Source: Streptomyces luomodiensis
GTDB taxonomy: Bacteria; Actinomycetota; Actinomycetes; Streptomycetales; Streptomycetaceae
DNA: 64,000 nt
Direction of reading: 5' to 3'
NCBI RefSeq assembly: GCF_031679605.1
Contig: NZ_CP117522.1
Span: 7,688,001-7,752,000 of the forward strand
Positions 34,792-43,397 of the stretch are shown here, in pieces. Each line of letters opens with the position of its first letter. Positions within the stretch are counted from its first letter, which is position 1. The translations under genes were made by a program, and so were the position numbers. The notes beneath the pieces were generated by a model. That model was not told the origin of the DNA. It did no database searches and saw nothing but the letters and a program-made list of their open reading frames with translations.

Positions 34792-35340
34792 TCAGGGGCA
34801 GTGGGCGATGGCCCGTACGGGGGCGCCCGAACCGTCCTTGACGGCGAGCGGGGCCAGGGTGAGCAGGCTCCAGCCGGTCAGCCGGTCGAGGTGGGTGAAG
34901 TTCTCGCCGATGAGCACGTCCGCGCCGAGCAGCAGCCGGTGCACCGGGCATGCGCGTGAGTCGGACGGATCGGGGGACGGTGTGTCCACGGCGATCATCC
35001 GCACTCCCCGTTCGAGCAGGGCGGCGGCCAGTTCGACGGATACGTACGGCCATGGCTCCAGGTAGGTGGGGGTGTTCCAGCGGCCGGCCCAGCCGCAGTC
35101 GACCAGGGCGAAGTCCCCGGGGCCGACCGGGCCGTACGCCGCCTCGAACTCGGCGAATGCGTTGCCGCGGTGTCCGCGGGAGCGGACGGACACCACGTAC
35201 GGGGATCGGGCATGGCGCGCCGCGGGAGACAGGTGCCGGTGGACTTGCAGGGAACGGCCCGCCCGGATCGGGGAGGCTCGGCCCGCTCCTGCGGGGATGC
35301 CGGAGAACGCGGCGTGAACGCCAGGCGGCCCGCTGACGTA
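34792..35340 (-). pseudogene. Truncated cyclase-family (kynurenine formamidase-like) gene
   Basis: The C-terminal half of a PF04199 cyclase/amidohydrolase is intact: GDFALVDCGWAGRWNTPTYL, RMIAVDTPSPDPSD, PVHRLLLGADVLIGENFTHL and a GAPVRAIAHCP end. The N-terminal half with the metal-binding HxGTHxDxPxH motif is absent. The frame is open back to a TGA at 35341-35343, with only ~45 unassignable residues before the conserved part. The first GTG that gives a sensible product is near 35196. A strong promoter/operator copy lies immediately upstream (35348-35381), so the remnant is probably still transcribed. Family members are ~220-260 aa. A deletion joining the promoter to a 3' fragment would explain the layout. 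Confidence 0.75.
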
Positions 35341-35347
35341 TCAGTCG

Positions 35348-35381
35348 TGGTATACAAGCGCCGGTCGAACAGCCGGTCAAG
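35348..35381 (-). promoter_or_regulatory. Promoter/operator copy upstream of the cyclase remnant
   Basis: Read on the minus strand, this 34-bp segment has TTGACC (-35) and TGTATA (-10) separated by 18 bases. The TTGTATACCA element covers the -10. It matches the segment before manD (36289-36322) at 31 of 34 positions. The GntR-family regulator encoded at 35536-36246 lies between the two copies and is the likely ligand-controlled repressor of both. Confidence 0.75.
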
Positions 35382-35535
35382 AGTGTGCTGTGACACGAGC
35401 GCACCCTGGCGACGGACGCACCGGGGCGACGGTGAGGTGTTACCGGCGGCGGCGCATGGTCAGCGGCCGCGCGGCGCTGGGGCGTGGCGGGGGAGGCGCT
35501 CGGGTGGCCGCCTGTCGCGGCTCACTCGCAGTGGC

Positions 35536-36246
35536 TCACTCCCAGACGACGACGTTCCGCCGCACCGGCACCGCTTGGGTGTTGGAGGCGAACAGCTCCG
35601 GCGAACGCTCCCGGATCTGCTCGATGTCCTCGAAGACCGCGCGCAGGTGGTGCCGCATGGTGCTGCGGGCGCGCGTGAGGTCATGGTCGAGGACGGCCTC
35701 GAAGATCTTCTCGTGCTGGTCGGCGAAGACCGCCGGTGAGCTGGCCTCGAGGCCGAGGCGGCGGGCGCGGTCCAGATGGCCCTTGGCGGACACCACGGTC
35801 GACCAGGCGCGGCCATGGCTGCTCAGGTGCAGGAGCCCGTGGTGGAACGCCTCGTCCAGCGCGAAGAACTCCTCCACGTCGATCCCGGGTTCCCGCTGGC
35901 GGGCGAGGTTGCCGCGCAGATCGGCGACCAGACCTGGGTCCAGGTCCGCGGGAAGGTCGTCGAGCGCTGCCAGCTCCACGGCCTCGCGGATGAACTGGGC
36001 GTCCGCGACGCGGTCCGGGTCGACCCGTGAGACGAACGAGCCCACCTGCGGGAAGACCTGGACGAGGCCCTCCTCGGCCAGCAGGATCAGGCTCTCGCGC
36101 ACCGGGGTCCGGCTGACACCGAGGGCCGCGGCCAGCTCGTTCTCGGACAGCGCGCTGCCCGGCGGGAGATCCAGGGTCAGGACTCTGCGCCGGAGCGTCT
36201 CGTAGACGACGCGGCGATTGGTGCGCCGCCTGTCGGGTCCAGCCAT
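35536..36246 (-). CDS. GntR/FadR-subfamily (FCD) transcriptional regulator
   Basis: A 236-aa regulator. ATG 36246 follows AAGGTGG. The N-terminal winged helix has GSALSENELAAALGVSRTPV and LLAEEGLVQVFPQVGSFVSR (~residues 25-75). The C-terminal FCD domain has the metal-binding pattern Asp-x3-His (LDEAFHHGL), with further His residues at DQHEKIFEAV and MRHHLRAV. FCD regulators usually bind an acidic metabolite. It is divergent from the manD operon, and two near-identical operators flank it. It probably represses the operon until L-gulonate, mannonate, fructuronate or a related acid is present. Confidence 0.92.
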   Translation of the reverse strand: MAGPDRRRTNRRVVYETLRRRVLTLDLPPGSALSENELAAALGVSRTPVRESLILLAEEGLVQVFPQVGSFVSRVDPDRVADAQFIREAVELAALDDLPADLDPGLVADLRGNLARQREPGIDVEEFFALDEAFHHGLLHLSSHGRAWSTVVSAKGHLDRARRLGLEASSPAVFADQHEKIFEAVLDHDLTRARSTMRHHLRAVFEDIEQIRERSPELFASNTQAVPVRRNVVVWE

Positions 36247-36277
36247 GCGCCCACCTTAGTAGACAGGGCTGAAGGAC

Positions 36278-36322
36278 TAGTACACCAGCTTGACCGGCTC
36301 ATCGACCGGTGCTTGTATACCA
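36278..36322 (+). promoter_or_regulatory. Promoter and GntR operator of the manD operon
   Basis: TTGACC at 36290-36295 and TGTATA at 36314-36319 are 18 bases apart. TTGTATACCA (36313-36322) overlaps the -10 element. A diverged half, TAGTACACCAG (36278-36288), lies upstream between this promoter and the GntR gene and could serve autoregulation. Expected transcription starts near 36326, about 50 bases before manD. Confidence 0.75.
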
Positions 36323-36376
36323 GGGCTGCTATGCCAGGACACGCCATGTCGGACGGGGCGAGGAAATGGGGAACCC

Positions 36377-37585
36377 ATGAGCAGGATCGAACGGGCCGAG
36401 GTCCTCGTGGCCTCGCCGGGCCGCAACTTCGTCACCCTGCGGCTGACGACCTCGGACGGCGTCACCGGACTGGGGGACGCCACACTGAACGGCCGGGAGC
36501 TGTCGGTGGCCGGTTATCTGCGCGACCACGTCGTCCCGCTGCTGATCGGCCGCGACCCGGCCCGCATCGAGGACATGTGGCAGTACCTGTACCGCGGCGC
36601 GTACTGGCGCCGCGGCCCGGTGACCATGACCGCGATCGCCGCGGTCGACACCGCCCTGTGGGACATCAAGGGCAAGGTCGCCGGGCTGCCCGTCTACCAG
36701 CTCCTCGGCGGCCGCTCCCGGGACGGCGTACTGGTCTACTCGCACGCCAGCGGCACCGACGTGCCCTCGCTGCTCGACGATGTGGCGCGCTTCCGCGACC
36801 TGGGCTACCAGGCCATCCGGGCGCAGGCCGCCGTCCCGGACATCGGCGGCAGCTACGGAGTGCGCAAAGGCACCGTCTACGAGCCCGCCGCCCACTCCCT
36901 GCCGGATGAGCAGCCATGGTCCACGGAGGCGTACCTGGACTTCGCGCCCACCTACCTCGAGGCCGTCCGTGACCGCTTCGGCTTCGGCTTCCACCTGCTG
37001 CACGACGTCCACCACCGGCTGACGCCCATCGAGGCGGCCCGGTTCGGCAAGCGGGTGGAGGACTACCGGCTGTTCTGGATGGAGGACCCGACCCCCGCGG
37101 AGAACCAGGAGGCGTTCCGGCTCATCCGGCAGCACACCACCACCCCGATCGCGGTCGGCGAGGTGCTCAGCTCGATCTGGGACGTGCAGCACCTGATCAC
37201 CGAGCAGCTCATCGACTACGTGCGGACCACGGTCGTGCACGCCGGCGGTATCACGCATCTGCGCCGGATCTTCGACCTGGCGGCCCTCTACCAGGTCCGC
37301 ACCGGATCCCACGGAGCGACGGACCTGTCACCGATCACGCTCGCGGCAGCGGTCCACGTCGACACCGCCGTGCCGAATTTCGGCATCCAGGAGTACATGC
37401 CGCACGTCGCCGAGACCATGGAGGTCTTCCGCAGCGAGGTCCGCTTCGAGGACGGCATGCTCCACCCCGCGGACGTCCCCGGCCTGGGTATCGAGTACGA
37501 CGACGAGGCGGCCGAGCGCTTCCCGTACGAACGCCGCTACCTACCGGTGGCCCGCCGCCTGGACGGCTCGGTCCACGACTGGTGA
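36377..37585 (+). CDS. manD: D-mannonate dehydratase (enolase superfamily, ManD)
   Basis: A 402-aa enolase-superfamily enzyme of the usual ManD length. It carries the ManD-type features [40 protein letters not shown], the metal ligands in LLHDVHHRL (Asp), WMEDPTPAE (Glu) and AVGEVLSS (Glu), plus the catalytic-loop [13 protein letters not shown] 36377 lies after GAGGAAATGGGG. It removes water from D-mannonate to give 2-keto-3-deoxy-D-gluconate (KDG). Some ManD homologues act weakly on D-gluconate instead, but fructuronate reductase and KDG kinase in the same operon favour mannonate. Confidence 0.93.
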   Translation: MSRIERAEVLVASPGRNFVTLRLTTSDGVTGLGDATLNGRELSVAGYLRDHVVPLLIGRDPARIEDMWQYLYRGAYWRRGPVTMTAIAAVDTALWDIKGKVAGLPVYQLLGGRSRDGVLVYSHASGTDVPSLLDDVARFRDLGYQAIRAQAAVPDIGGSYGVRKGTVYEPAAHSLPDEQPWSTEAYLDFAPTYLEAVRDRFGFGFHLLHDVHHRLTPIEAARFGKRVEDYRLFWMEDPTPAENQEAFRLIRQHTTTPIAVGEVLSSIWDVQHLITEQLIDYVRTTVVHAGGITHLRRIFDLAALYQVRTGSHGATDLSPITLAAAVHVDTAVPNFGIQEYMPHVAETMEVFRSEVRFEDGMLHPADVPGLGIEYDDEAAERFPYERRYLPVARRLDGSVHDW

Positions 37586-37592
37586 GGAACCC

Positions 37593-39065
37593 GTGACCAC
37601 GCACCACCCGCTCCGCCGGGCCGCCCTGGACCGGCTCCCGCCGGCCCAGCGCCCGCCCGTCGACCCCCGCGAGCTGCGCCCCCGTATCGTCCACTTCGGA
37701 CTGGGCGCCTTCCACCGGGCCCACCAGGCGGTCTACACCGAGACCGCCGCGGCGCGCTCCGGCGAACCATGGGGCATCGTCGCCGTCGCGCCCCGTTCCG
37801 CCGCGACGGCGACGGCCCTGCGCGCCCAGGACTTCCTGTACTCGGTGACCGACCGCACCCTGGGCCGGGGCCGCACCCGCGTGGTCGGCTCCGTCGTGGA
37901 CGCCCTGGTGATGCGTCCCGACGCCGCCCGGATCGACGCACTGCTGGCCTCCCCGGAGGTGACCACGGTGACGCTGACCGTCACCGAGAAGGGCTACGCG
38001 CGCCACCCCGGCACCGGCGGTCTGGACCTCCGGGAACCCGGGATCGCCGCCGACCTCGCCGCCACGGCCGAGGCGGGGCGCGCCGAGATGGCCACCGTGG
38101 TCGGACGGCTGGCCGGCTCGCTCGCCGCCCGCTTCCGCCGCTGCGCGGCCCCGGTCAACGTCGTTTCCTGCGACAACGCGGCCGGCAACGGCGCGGCCCT
38201 GGCCCGTGTGGTGCGCGAGTTCACCGAAGCCTCGGCCTGGCCGGACCGGCGGGCGATGCTGGACTGGCTGGCGACCGCGGTCGCCTTCCCCGCGACGGTC
38301 GTCGACCGCATCGTCCCGGCCACCACGCCCGAGGACCGCGACGCCGCGTCGGCCGCCCTGGGCCTGCGCGACGAGATGGCCGTGTCCGGCGAGCCCTACC
38401 GGCAGTGGGTGCTGGAGGACTCCTTCCGGGCGGCGCGGCCGCGCTGGGAGCTCGACGGCGCGCTCGTCGTACCGGACGTCGCGCCGTACCAGCTGACGAA
38501 GCTGCGGCTGCTCAACGGCGCGCACTCGGCCCTGGCCTACCTGGGCGCGGCCGCGGGCTGCCGGACGGTCGCCGAGGCGATGGACACCGACTGGGGGGAG
38601 CGGCTCGTCCGCGGCTTCGGCGCGGAGGTCGCCCGCACCCTTCCGCCGGCCGGACCGGACCCGCAGAAGTACGTCGAGGACCTGGTGACCCGCTTCCGCA
38701 ACCCGGCGATACGGCATCTGCTGCGCCAGATCGGTTCGGACGGCTCCCTCAAGATCCCCGAACGGTGGCTGGACGCGCTGCGCGCCCTCAGAGCGGACGG
38801 AACCCCCACACCCGTTATGGAGCTGGCGCTCGCGGCGTGGGCCGACGCCACCCGGCCCGGCGACGCCGGCGGCCGGCTCCACGGGATGACCGATCCCGCC
38901 GCGGAGGCGCTCGCCCGCTGCTGGCAACGGGCGACCGACCCGGCGACACCGGTCGCGCGGCTGCTGGCGGCGATCGGCGCACCCGACCTGGCCGAGCAGC
39001 CGGATCTCGTCTCCGCGGTGGCCGCCCGGCTTCCGGCGCTGCGCGCGGGCCGGATCGAACTCTGA
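37593..39065 (+). CDS. uxuB: D-fructuronate reductase / mannitol dehydrogenase family
   Basis: A 490-aa polyol-specific long-chain dehydrogenase. GTG 37593 lies seven bases after manD and behind GAGGAAC. The NAD site is IVHFGLGAFHRAHQAVYTE (~residues 31-49). The conserved catalytic region is NVVSCDNAAGNG, PATVVDRIVPATT and KLRLLNGAHSALAYLG (the Lys of the active site). It interconverts D-fructuronate and D-mannonate with NAD(H). Close relatives oxidise mannitol or altronate; the neighbours manD, kdgK and eda point to fructuronate. Confidence 0.9.
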   Translation: MTTHHPLRRAALDRLPPAQRPPVDPRELRPRIVHFGLGAFHRAHQAVYTETAAARSGEPWGIVAVAPRSAATATALRAQDFLYSVTDRTLGRGRTRVVGSVVDALVMRPDAARIDALLASPEVTTVTLTVTEKGYARHPGTGGLDLREPGIAADLAATAEAGRAEMATVVGRLAGSLAARFRRCAAPVNVVSCDNAAGNGAALARVVREFTEASAWPDRRAMLDWLATAVAFPATVVDRIVPATTPEDRDAASAALGLRDEMAVSGEPYRQWVLEDSFRAARPRWELDGALVVPDVAPYQLTKLRLLNGAHSALAYLGAAAGCRTVAEAMDTDWGERLVRGFGAEVARTLPPAGPDPQKYVEDLVTRFRNPAIRHLLRQIGSDGSLKIPERWLDALRALRADGTPTPVMELALAAWADATRPGDAGGRLHGMTDPAAEALARCWQRATDPATPVARLLAAIGAPDLAEQPDLVSAVAARLPALRAGRIEL

Positions 39066-39205
39066 ACATCCAACCGGACCACTCCCGCCAAGACCCGACC
39101 CCAAGACCCGACCCGCACCGAACGGTCGCGCCGGCCTGCCCACCGGCCATCCGATCCACACCACAGCGACAGGGGCGAACGGCACGTGACGCAAGGAGGC
39201 GCACG

Positions 39206-40585
39206 ATGACGCACACCACCCAGACGCCACCCGACCGCGCCACCCGGTCGACCCGGGACCTGACCCGGGCCGCGGTGTCCGGCTGGCTCGGTACGGCGAT
39301 GGAGTTCATGGACTTCCAGCTGTACTCGCTCGCCGCGGCCGTCGTCTTCGACAAGATCTTCTTCCCCGACGTCAGCCCCGCCATCGGGCTGATCGCCGCG
39401 ATGGCGACCTACGGGGTCGGCTATGTCGCGCGCCTGGCCGGTGCCGTCTACTTCGGTCGCCTGGGAGACCGGATCGGCCGCAAGAAGGTCCTGTTCATCA
39501 CCATCGTCCTGATGGGAGCGTCGACCACGCTCATCGGCGCGCTGCCGTCCTACGCGACGATCGGGATCGCCGCCCCGGCCCTGCTCGTCGCGCTGCGCCT
39601 GATCCAGGGTTTCGGCGCGGGCGCGGAGATCGCGGGCGCCACCGCGATGCTGACCGAGTACGCACCGGTCAGGCGCCGTGGCCTGATCGCCTCCCTGGTG
39701 TCCCTCGGCACCAACTCGGGCACGCTGGCCGCTTCCGCCCTGTGGGCCGTGCTGCTCGGCGTCCTCTCCGACGAACAGCTGCTCAGCTGGGGCTGGCGGC
39801 TGCCGTTCCTGAGCAGCTTCCTGCTGCTGCTCTTCGCCGTGTGGCTGCGCTCGAACCTGAAGGAAAGCCCCGTGTTCGAGGAACGGCCCGACGTCGTCGA
39901 CGGCGTCGCGCTGCCGCGCGAGGAGGCCGAGGCGGCCACCGCCGCCGAACAGCGGAGCGGCCTCGGGACCGGGCCGCACCGGCGCAAGGGCAAGGCGTTC
40001 TTCCTGGCGCTGGGGCTGCGCTTCGGCCAGGCCGGCAACTCGGGTCTCATCCAGACCTTCCTCGTGGGCTACATCGCCACCACGCTGACGGTGGACCGGT
40101 CCGTCCCGACCACCGCCATCGTCTACGGCTCGCTGCTCGGCTTCGTCACCGTCCCCGTGGCCGGAGCGCTCGGCGACCGGTTCGGCCGGCGGCCGGTCTA
40201 CCTCGCGCTGACCGGGCTGACCATGGTCCTGGCGCTGCCCATGATGGCCGTCGTCGCCCACGGCGGCAGCGTGGCGCTGACCCTCGCGGTCGTCCTCGGT
40301 CTGAACATCGCCGTCCTCGGCCCGTTCTCCCTGGAGAGCGTCACGATGGCGGAACTCTTCGGCTCCCGCACCCGCTTCACCCAGCTCGCCGTGGCCAAGG
40401 AGATCGGCGGCATCCTGGCCACCGCCGTCGGACCCGTCATCGCGGCGACGCTGACCGCCGCCACGCACCACTGGTGGCCGATCGCCGCCATGCTCATCTG
40501 CTACTCGCTCATCACCTTCGTCTCCGCCTGGCTCGCCCCCGAGACCCGGGGACGCGATCTCGTCCGATGGGAGGACGCCCTGTGA
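39206..40585 (+). CDS. MFS transporter, metabolite:H+ symporter family
   Basis: A 459-aa, 12-helix major facilitator. ATG 39206 follows AAGGAGG. Typical MHS features are present: a first helix with GTAMEFMDFQLYSLAAAVVF, then YFGRLGDRIGRKKVL between helices 2 and 3, and ALRLIQGFGAGAEIAGATAM in helix 4. The repeat motif GALGDRFGRRPVYLAL falls in the second half. The family includes ProP, ShiA, KgtP and MhpT-like carboxylate symporters. Its position inside a sugar-acid operon makes L-gulonate or another hexonate/hexuronate the likely cargo. The 140-bp gap upstream is the largest in the operon and shows no obvious promoter. Confidence 0.9.
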   Translation: MTHTTQTPPDRATRSTRDLTRAAVSGWLGTAMEFMDFQLYSLAAAVVFDKIFFPDVSPAIGLIAAMATYGVGYVARLAGAVYFGRLGDRIGRKKVLFITIVLMGASTTLIGALPSYATIGIAAPALLVALRLIQGFGAGAEIAGATAMLTEYAPVRRRGLIASLVSLGTNSGTLAASALWAVLLGVLSDEQLLSWGWRLPFLSSFLLLLFAVWLRSNLKESPVFEERPDVVDGVALPREEAEAATAAEQRSGLGTGPHRRKGKAFFLALGLRFGQAGNSGLIQTFLVGYIATTLTVDRSVPTTAIVYGSLLGFVTVPVAGALGDRFGRRPVYLALTGLTMVLALPMMAVVAHGGSVALTLAVVLGLNIAVLGPFSLESVTMAELFGSRTRFTQLAVAKEIGGILATAVGPVIAATLTAATHHWWPIAAMLICYSLITFVSAWLAPETRGRDLVRWEDAL

Positions 40586-41631
40586 AGGCCGTCGTCGTAC
40601 ACGGTGCCGGTGATCTGAGGATCGATCACCTGCCCGATCCGGTCCCCGGCGCCGGGGAGGTGCTCATCGCCATGGAGTGGGGCGGCATCTGCGGCTCCGA
40701 CCTCGCCTACTGGCGCCACGGCGGGTCCGGCACGGCCGTCCTGAAGCACCCCATGGTCCTCGGGCACGAGGTCGCCGGACGCATCGTCCGGCTGGGGACC
40801 GGGGTAGCGGGGTTCGAGGCCGGGCAGCCGGTCACCGTCCACCCGGCCCGGACCGTCGGGGACGGGGCCCTGCCGGACCGGATCGCGGGGCGCACCAACC
40901 TCCACCCGCGCGTGCGGTACTTCGGCTCGGCCGCCTTCGACCCGCACACCGACGGCGGCTTCAGCGAGTTCAGGGCCGTCCGCGCCGAGCAGCTCAGACC
41001 GCTGCCCGACGGTGTGAGCACGCGGCACGGTGCCCTGGCCGAGCCCCTCGCCGTCGCGCTGCACGCCGTGCACCGCGCCGGTGACCTGCGCGGCCGGCAC
41101 GTCCTCGTCAACGGAGCCGGCCCGATCGGATCGCTGGTCGTCGCCGCGGCGAAGCTGCGCGGCGCGGCCACGGTCGTCGCCGCGGACATCAACGACTCCT
41201 CCCTCGCCGTCGCCCGCGCCCTGGGCGCCGACGAGCTGCGCAACACCGCGCGCGGCGACCTGCTCCCCGACGACGTCGAGCTCGTCTTCGAGGCATCGGG
41301 AGCGCCGGCGGCACTGGGCCCCGTGCTCCGCGCCACCGCCCGTGGCGGCACCCTCGTGCAGGTGGGCAACCTCCCCGGCACCGCCGCCCCCGCCGTCCTC
41401 GGCGACCTGGTGACCCGTGAGATCACCTGGATCGGCTCCTACCGGTTCGTCGACGAGATCAGTGACGCACTGCGGGCCATGCGCGACGGCCTGGACGTGA
41501 CGCCGCTCATCACCCACACCTTCGACCTCGACCAGGCGGCCGAGGCCCTGGCCGTGGCGGCCGACCGCACCAGCGGCAGCAGCAAGGTCCTGCTCCGGCT
41601 CGGCCAGGACCCGGCAGGAGGCCCGCGTTGA
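40582..41631 (+). CDS. L-gulonate/L-idonate-type 5-dehydrogenase (Zn ADH family)
   Basis: A 349-aa medium-chain dehydrogenase. GTG 40582 overlaps the transporter stop (GTGA), with GGGAGG upstream. The catalytic zinc ligands are seen in GGICGSDLAYW and MVLGHEVAGRI. The four-Cys structural zinc loop is absent, as in some sugar-acid members. The Rossmann motif is VLVNGAGPIGSLVVAAA. Sequence alone would suggest L-idonate 5-dehydrogenase (IdnD). In this operon, with fructuronate reductase and mannonate dehydratase, L-gulonate 5-dehydrogenase (L-gulonate to D-fructuronate, as in RspB-type enzymes) is more coherent. Confidence 0.85.
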   Translation: MKAVVVHGAGDLRIDHLPDPVPGAGEVLIAMEWGGICGSDLAYWRHGGSGTAVLKHPMVLGHEVAGRIVRLGTGVAGFEAGQPVTVHPARTVGDGALPDRIAGRTNLHPRVRYFGSAAFDPHTDGGFSEFRAVRAEQLRPLPDGVSTRHGALAEPLAVALHAVHRAGDLRGRHVLVNGAGPIGSLVVAAAKLRGAATVVAADINDSSLAVARALGADELRNTARGDLLPDDVELVFEASGAPAALGPVLRATARGGTLVQVGNLPGTAAPAVLGDLVTREITWIGSYRFVDEISDALRAMRDGLDVTPLITHTFDLDQAAEALAVAADRTSGSSKVLLRLGQDPAGGPR

Positions 41632-42647
41632 CCACCGCGCACCGCGACGGCCCCCACCCGCCCGCCGGCACCGCACCCGGAGCGGTGGTGACCCTGGGCG
41701 AGACCATGGCGCTGCTGACCACGCCGGCGCAGGGCCGCGTGACCGCCGGGTCGGCCCTGCCCGTCGGGATCGGCGGAGCGGAGTCCAACGTCGCCATCGG
41801 ACTCGCCCGGCTGGGCGTCCCGGCCACCTGGATCAGCCGGGTCGGCGACGACGCCCTGGGAACCTACGTCATCCGGGAGATCCGCGCCGAAGGGGTCCAG
41901 GTCGTCGCCCACCGGGACGACACCGCCCCGACCGGGCTGATGCTCAAGGAACTGCGCGGCGGTCTGCCCCGGCGGATCCGCTACTACCGGAGCGGAAGCG
42001 CCGCCTCCCACCTGTCCGCGGCCGACGTCGACGAAGCGGCCGTCGCGGCGGCCGACGTGCTGCACCTGACCGGCATCACCCCCGCCCTCGGCCCCGGTCC
42101 GCTCGCCGCCGTCGAACACGCCATCGCCACCGCCCGGTCGTCGGGAACCCTCGTCTCGTTCGACGTCAACTACCGGGCGACGCTGTGGCCGCGGTCCGAG
42201 GCGGCCCCGGTGCTGACCCGGCTGGCCTCCCTGGCCGACCTCCTCTTCGCCGGGCCCGCCGAGGCGGCGCTGCTGCTCGGCACGGACGAGCCCCGGCACG
42301 AGCCGGCGGACGTCGAAACCGGTGCGGCCCTGGCCCGGAAACTGGCGCGGCTGGGGCCCGGAACGGTCGTGGTCAAGCTCGGCGCCCTCGGCGCCCTGGC
42401 CCTGCGCCACGGCGAGACCCACCGGGCACCGGCCCGGCCCGTCACCGTCGTCGACGCCGTGGGGGCGGGCGACGCCTTCGTCGCCGGCTACCTCAGCGGT
42501 GTCGTCGGCGGCGCCCCCGTAGCCGACTGCCTCAGCACCGGGAACCTCCTCGGCGCCGCGGTCTGCGCCGCGCCGGGCGATTGGGAAGGGCTGCCCACCC
42601 GCGAGGAACTCGCGGCCCGGTCCGACGACGAGGAGGTCATCCGATGA
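41628..42647 (+). CDS. kdgK: 2-keto-3-deoxygluconate kinase (PfkB family)
   Basis: A 339-aa PfkB sugar kinase. The start is TTG 41628, overlapping the previous stop (TTGA) behind GGCAGGAGG. The substrate-binding signature is GIGGAESNVAIGLARLG, then the RYYRSGSAASHLS sugar-acid pocket (YRSGSA is typical of KDG kinases). The C-terminal catalytic PfkB motif is VDAVGAGDAFVAGYLSG, with the Asp base. It phosphorylates KDG to 2-keto-3-deoxy-6-phosphogluconate (KDPG). It overlaps eda by 4 bp. Confidence 0.92.
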   Translation: MTTAHRDGPHPPAGTAPGAVVTLGETMALLTTPAQGRVTAGSALPVGIGGAESNVAIGLARLGVPATWISRVGDDALGTYVIREIRAEGVQVVAHRDDTAPTGLMLKELRGGLPRRIRYYRSGSAASHLSAADVDEAAVAAADVLHLTGITPALGPGPLAAVEHAIATARSSGTLVSFDVNYRATLWPRSEAAPVLTRLASLADLLFAGPAEAALLLGTDEPRHEPADVETGAALARKLARLGPGTVVVKLGALGALALRHGETHRAPARPVTVVDAVGAGDAFVAGYLSGVVGGAPVADCLSTGNLLGAAVCAAPGDWEGLPTREELAARSDDEEVIR

Positions 42648-43366
42648 CCTCCCGCTGTGCACCGAACCCACCGGACCGGGGAAACACCATGAACCCACCG
42701 GACCGGGAAAACGCCGTGAACCCACCGGACCGAGGGAACGCCGTGCCCGCCCAGTCCCTGCTGCACACCTGCCCCGTCGTACCCGTGGTCGTGCTCGACG
42801 ACCCCGCGCAGGCGCTGCCCCTCGGCGAGGCACTGCTCGCCGGCGGCATCGACGTCGTCGAGATCACCCTGCGCACCGCCGCCGGCGTCGACGCCATCCG
42901 CGCCCTGGCGGCGCTGCCCGGGATGCGCGTCGGCGCGGGCTCGGTGCTGGTGCCCGACCAGGTCGACCACGTGGTGGCCGCGGGGGCGCGGTTCGTCGTC
43001 AGCCCCGGCCTCTCCGCCGGTGTGGTCGACCGGGCCCGCGCGCTCGGGGTCCCGGCGCTGCCCGGCGTGGCCACCGCCTCGGACCTCATGGCCGCGGTCG
43101 GCCTCGGCCTCACCGAGGTCAAGGTCTTCCCGGCGGGACTGCTGGGCGGCCCGGCCGCCATCCGCGCCCTCGCGGCCCCTTTCCCCGGCATCTCCTTCAT
43201 GCCGTCGGGAGGGGTGACCGCCGCCACCATGGCCGACTACCTCGCCCTCCCCGCCGTACCCGCCGTCAGCGGCAGCTGGATGGTGGACCGGACCCTGCTC
43301 GGCGAGGCCCGCTGGGACGAGGTCACCGCCCGGTCCGCGGCCGCGATGCGGCACGCGACCCGCTGA
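42644..43366 (+). CDS. eda: KDPG aldolase with repeat-bearing N-terminal extension
   Basis: A 240-aa protein from ATG 42644, overlapping the kdgK stop (ATGA). The class I aldolase core starts near residue 35: CPVVPVVVLDD, GGIDVVEITLRTAAG (Glu base), RVGAGSVL and the Schiff-base Lys in LTEVKVFPAG. GISFMPSGGVT forms the phosphate loop. It cleaves KDPG to pyruvate and glyceraldehyde-3-phosphate. The first ~34 residues are not part of the family fold: they contain three 9-aa repeats (NPPDRGNTM-like), each ending at an in-frame ATG or GTG. Translation could begin at any of these; the last, GTG 42743, gives ~207 aa, near the usual 205-215 aa. Confidence 0.92.
   Translation: MTSRCAPNPPDRGNTMNPPDRENAVNPPDRGNAVPAQSLLHTCPVVPVVVLDDPAQALPLGEALLAGGIDVVEITLRTAAGVDAIRALAALPGMRVGAGSVLVPDQVDHVVAAGARFVVSPGLSAGVVDRARALGVPALPGVATASDLMAAVGLGLTEVKVFPAGLLGGPAAIRALAAPFPGISFMPSGGVTAATMADYLALPAVPAVSGSWMVDRTLLGEARWDEVTARSAAAMRHATR
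42664..42744 (+). repeat. Three tandem 27-bp repeats carrying start codons
   Basis: Units at 42664-42690, 42691-42717 and 42718-42744 begin GAACCCACCGGACCG and differ at only a few positions. Each ends so that ATG (42689) or GTG (42716, 42743) straddles the junction with the next unit, all in the eda frame. Because 27 is a multiple of three, copy-number change would keep the frame. Confidence 0.9.
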
Positions 43367-43374
43367 GGAACGGG

Positions 43375-43394
43375 GCCGGCGTGATGGTGCCGGC
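43375..43394. terminator. Weak hairpin between convergent eda and cysN
   Basis: GCCGGC at 43375-43380 and again at 43389-43394 can pair across an 8-base loop. It falls in the 31-bp gap between two convergent genes. The six-base all-GC stem lacks a U-tract. Confidence 0.4.
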
Positions 43395-43397
43395 GAG

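Noticed and set aside
34995..35396. A 133-aa minus-strand frame starting near the duplicated promoter
   Set aside because: It is out of frame with the conserved cyclase residues and Ser/Pro/Arg-rich like other shadows.
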